Source of the DNA: Symbiodinium natans
Taxonomy: Eukaryota; Sar; Dinophyceae; Suessiales; Symbiodiniaceae
NCBI GenBank assembly: GCA_905221605.1
Contig: CAJNDS010002328.1
Location: 248,001 to 312,000 of the forward strand
DNA length: 64,000 nucleotides
Direction of reading: 5' to 3'
Made by a program: the position numbers and the translations under genes. Shown here one piece after another: positions 60,291-64,000 of this stretch. Each line of letters begins with the position of its first letter. Position 1 is the stretch's first letter. Under the pieces are notes generated by a model, which saw only the letters and a list, made by a program, of their open reading frames with translations, had not been told where the DNA came from and did not search any database.

Positions 60291-61391
60291 CCCCAGCACA
60301 ACAACCTAACAAACCGATGAATGCGTGCTGGGCACATCAAATGCCATGGCTTGGCCACTGGACACTCTGATGCAAGGCCGGGAATGTAGTTTTGCATACA
60401 CCACGAGGGCACATGCATGCTGCTCATCAAGTACACAAACTATCCAGCCAATCTGCTAACGTCGAGTTGGTGTTCTATCATGTCCTGGAAGCGCCCAACA
60501 TGCGATGTGCTGGTCTCGGATATATACGCAGGCAGGGAATCAACGGCCAAGTGCTGAACACATCTATGCAGACGAGGTGCACAGCGAGCTCCTGCATGCT
60601 CACTGCTAAAACCAAGCACAATGGGCTTGCGCTTGGATTCTCTCATGAGGCCTGTGCTGTTGGACGTTCACGCGGATCTCTTTGCAACAGCCTGGGTGCA
60701 GCTTAGAGAGAAGCTATTTGGCATGACTTGTTGCAGGGGGTCCTGCGTGGCCATGGGGCCAGCTACATCTGGGGCCACCAACGCATCAAGTGTAGCCATC
60801 TGGCTCTTGGAATAGACAGATCGCGCAGACGCAGGGCACGAGTACCTCACAAGATCCTATCACACGCACCATTGTTTGAACATTGAACATTTATGAGCCC
60901 ACCAGACAAGCAGTTCAACTTCGAGTGCAAACAACTTCCAACGCCTCCTTGAACCCGCCTTGGCCTCCCTGCGCCCTCTTATTAGGGCAACCTTCGGTAC
61001 GTTTGCCCATTGCCTGCTTGCGAGGGCAACATTCCAGTACAAGTGCCCGCCCTGCTGTTTCAAGCGACATGCCATACCTGCGTACCTAAACCGAACATTG
61101 CCTGACGGAAAACAACCTCCGGACAGCGGACTTTGGACGGTAGCCCTTACGCCACACAATCGGAAGCCATCCTGCTACGTGTTCGGGAACCACCTCACTT
61201 GTCGGAAACCAATGATGAAAGTGCCAGGGGCAAGATCGGCCTTGCATTTATGTTCGCGAGTTTGCCATCCATGGGGAACGCGTGCACGCGAAAGAGCATC
61301 TGGCCACCAGGTGGGCATCAAAGTCCCTCCGTTGACTCAAGGCTATGTTGATCCGGCTGTACTGTGTATGTGCACTTGCTTTCCAAATCGC

Positions 61392-62353
61392 CTGGAACAA
61401 ACACAAGCCCAGCATGAAGAGGTCGACCTGCCGTTTTAACAAGCACGCCAAAATGAAAGTCTGGCCATGGATTCAAGTATTTCCAAACGTTGCAACGAAA
61501 AGGGAAGTGAGCAGGCGGAGCGGCCTGACTCGTGATGGGGAAACGCACAAGGTCCGGATCCTCAGCTGTACAATGCTTAGCACATGATACGCATTGATAC
61601 ACACATGTTGCCTGAAGTTCCACTGCATATGTCCTTAAACATTCTTGATACAAATGGCACTTTGGCCGGTCAAAATCTGAGCAACCCGACTGCCAGTTCA
61701 GGAGGCCGAAACATGGGTGTTGTACGCTGTGTGAAGAACAACTCCACCTCAACGTCGCCAAAAGCTGGTGCCAGGCTATTGCCAGGCTATGAATCACAGC
61801 CCGGCAAAGCACTGCCTCCCGGACGACGTGGCGCGGCGTGTCCTTCCCGAAGTCAGGCCACCTGGCCACGAACATGTTCGAACATTTTCGGAACACATCC
61901 GCACCATTGCCAAAAACCGTATGAAAGCCACGGCTTCCCAAGGCGCAAGCTGCCGCGAATTTGCCGAGCCGAAGTCGCAAAGGCGGACGTGACGGCCATG
62001 GAATAAAATATTCTGCAGGGCACATGATGGTATGATGTGACGGTATGGATTTACGACAAACATTGCCAACATGATTGTATCATGCTGTCCCAAAAAAGGG
62101 TTTGAAAAACACGCACCTCCGGTTTCAAATCATAGTGCACCTTAACCATGTGCTGCACCAAGCCCACTGTTCATAAACATTGAGTCCGAAAGCGGTTGTT
62201 TCCAAGGCACAACTCCAAGGCTGTGCAAGAACCTCTGCCACGTGACCATTTGCGGACCAACAACTCACGACAAACAACGTGTCCAACATGTTTCTTTCAG
62301 CTTCGTAACGCCAATCCAGCCGCCACTTCCCGCACGATGTTTTTGATGTCCGC
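61392..62353 (-). CDS. Ser/Thr protein kinase, NAK (GAK/AAK)-like, partial
   Basis: Exons: 62302-62353 (alpha-E start, IKNIVREVAAGLALR), 62117-62166 (LVQHMVKVHYDLKPE), from 62012 down to about 61970 (NILFHGRHVRLCDFGSA), 61691-61726 (RTTPMFRPPELA) and 61392-61427 (VDLFMLGLCLFQ). Together they cover the catalytic loop, DFG, the activation-segment PPE and helix F. LCDFGSA followed by TTPM-RPPE resembles cyclin-G-associated kinase and AAK1, which act on clathrin adaptors; a role in vesicle traffic is only an inference. The usual HRD is HYD, so the Arg that contacts the activation loop is absent while the catalytic Asp remains. Donors are GC or GT. The ATP-binding lobe should lie between 62360 and the right edge but was not recognised. 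Confidence 0.7.
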
Positions 62354-64000
62354 CTTACAAACTCCAGCGCTTAATGTTGGCTCGGCTTCACAGCAACGCA
62401 CGTTTGCAGAGCAAACCCTCGCAATTTTTTGGCCTGCCAAACAATCCCTAACACCGACACCACATGCACCCACGAGCCTCTGCCATGTTCGGGCAACGCC
62501 TTGGAAGAAGAAGCCAACGCTTAAGCTTTGAGGGTTTGGAACCCTTAAACCGATCGACTGCAGGGCCTGCAGGCCTAAATTAAATACTGTAAGGCCTGGA
62601 AGGAAGCCTAAACTAACGACTGCAAGGTCTGGAGCCCTAAACCAGAGACTGCAGGGCTGGAGGCTTACCTAGAGGCTGCCAGCCAGGACCGGACGCCTAA
62701 ACGAAAGTGCAGGATTCAAAAGCAGGATTTCGCTATGAAATCCTGCACGACATCATAAAACATCCAAACGACCTATCCAAACAGCATACTCCATGAAAGA
62801 ATAACAATTTGTTTTCCGCACTATTAGCGCAGCGGCAGTTGGCTAGACCCCCCCGTACTAGTAAGTCTAGTAACGATTGAACTTTAAGAGTCACGCCTTA
62901 AGTGTATCTTTTCCGCCGTTGTTTTGTCCTGCCTGTTCCACAGCCCACGTCCACGACTGACCAGGCACGAGACATGTGGAAAGGATGGGGAGAGGAGACT
63001 CGCGCGCTGCGCCCTCGTCTGTGCTTTCGTGGAGCCTCCACCAATCTCAGTTTTGGCGTGGTTGCGTGGTTGGGCATGTTGGAGTTTCGGGACATCAGCT
63101 GCCGGGAGCTCCTAAAATTCCCAAAAAAAAACAGGCGACGTGCTGGTTGTTGAGCTGATTGCTTAGTGGCCCACTAAAAGCATTGCCCTTTCTGTTTCTG
63201 TATTTTGGCACGCCGGTTTTCCTCGCAGCTGTCTGTCCCAAATCGGCCGGAGCTGCTACTGACAGGCTGCGGGCGCCGCCTCAGGCACGCAGCGGCAAGC
63301 GGCTTGCAGCCACTGGGTACACGTGGCGAGAATCCGCCAACAAATCAGCCAGCGGGACAGGGTGAGAGCCCGCACAGCTAACAACATGCCTGTCCAGCGC
63401 TGCCGCCTGCCGGGCCGCAGCCGGAATTCACGGCGGCGCCCGCGCTTTGGAGGTAGACGGCGGAGGAAATCCGCCATCCCGGCGCCAAAGCGCCCGCCCA
63501 CCTCGACCACCAGCACCGCTAACGAGACCCCTTGCAAACTGGCAGCCACGCCGCCCCCACACAGAAGGAAGCCAGCTCGAGCCGGAACTCCAAGCAAACG
63601 ATGTTTCAAAGGGAAGGCAAGCACTGAAATGCCAGCTGCGAGCGAAGTCTGCTGTCTGGTCGTCGGGCTGGTCTGCTTGCGGGGGAGGGGCAGGTGCACA
63701 GCCGGGCCTGGGGTGTGAGTGCATCCCCCCGGAGCCTACAGCAAACATCAGCAGGCCCCTGCAGCTGGCGCGTTGTTTGTCGAGTCAAGCTACGGTCCGT
63801 AAGGAAATGGGACAGGTTGCCGGAAAAGCTTTCGACCTACAGGTATTTCCATTTCCACTTTGAACATTTCTATGTACTCAACAAATGAACTGGCCACAGT
63901 GCTGCAATCAGGGATCACGCATGGAGATAACGGCATGGCATAGGCCCACGATCATTTGTTCCGCGGGCTTTTTCTTTTACGCGCCTGTTTTACATCTGCT
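62354..64000. other. Unassigned right end of the window
   Basis: Contains a degenerate minisatellite (62540-62715) and a tRNA-like A-box motif near 62824 without a good B box. ORFs at 63256-63720 on both strands are Arg- and Pro-rich with no known motif. The N-terminal lobe of the kinase may lie here. Confidence 0.35.
62540..62715. repeat. Degenerate minisatellite, about 32-base period
   Basis: Five to six drifted units, each with a core like ACTGCAGGGCCTGGAGGCCT followed by AAAC or AAAT (for example at 62555, 62584, 62615 and 62645). Confidence 0.65.

Noticed and set aside
62821-62895. tRNA-like TTAGCGCAGCGGCAG
   Set aside because: A-box likeness only; no convincing B box or stems.
1-64000. 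Search by eye for CRISPR arrays, rRNA, reverse transcriptase, integrase or transposase
   Set aside because: None seen; spaced repeats found are tandem satellites or dispersed repeats without such genes.

Overview
The window reads as nuclear DNA of a peridinin-type dinoflagellate, most likely a Symbiodiniaceae or close relative. The case rests on four things. Photosystem I subunit PsaC is encoded here with a long hydrophobic targeting leader, and peridinin dinoflagellates have moved this gene to the nucleus. Introns repeatedly start with GC (some with GT or GA) and end in AG before a G. Genes are cut into exons of about 20-140 bases. Every gene I could identify lies on the minus strand, as in one-way dinoflagellate gene blocks. 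No bacterial operon, CRISPR, rRNA, intact tRNA or reverse transcriptase was seen.

Layout on the minus strand, left to right. 1-5578: a voltage-gated cation channel (S1 to S6 and pore) running off the left edge. 5.6-23 kb: mostly unassigned sequence with simple repeats, one exon-like membrane segment (11632-11724) and one copy of a dispersed repeat. 23.7-42.6 kb: a tandem segmental duplication carrying two copies of an ankyrin-repeat protein kinase; the first holds a 1.85 kb CCTT/CCCT tract in an intron that is absent from the second. 45.7-47.5 kb: an acyl-CoA dehydrogenase built from very small exons. 50.1-53.5 kb: three psaC genes in tandem, nearly identical over the transcribed part and unrelated between genes. 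53.7-54.5 kb: translation initiation factor eIF1 (SUI1), ending 225 bases upstream of the last psaC start codon. 61.4-62.4 kb: a Ser/Thr kinase resembling the GAK/AAK (NAK) family with HYD in place of HRD; unassigned coding-like exons lie at 58.4-60.3 kb.

The genes do not form one pathway: they cover photosynthetic electron transport (psaC), translation (eif1), fatty acid oxidation (acyl-CoA dehydrogenase) and signalling (channel, kinases). What unites them is orientation and intron style. Exon boundaries were found by reading conserved protein blocks and joining them in phase; they are inferences until transcripts are mapped. First and last exons are missing for the channel, both ankyrin kinases, the dehydrogenase and the NAK-like kinase.
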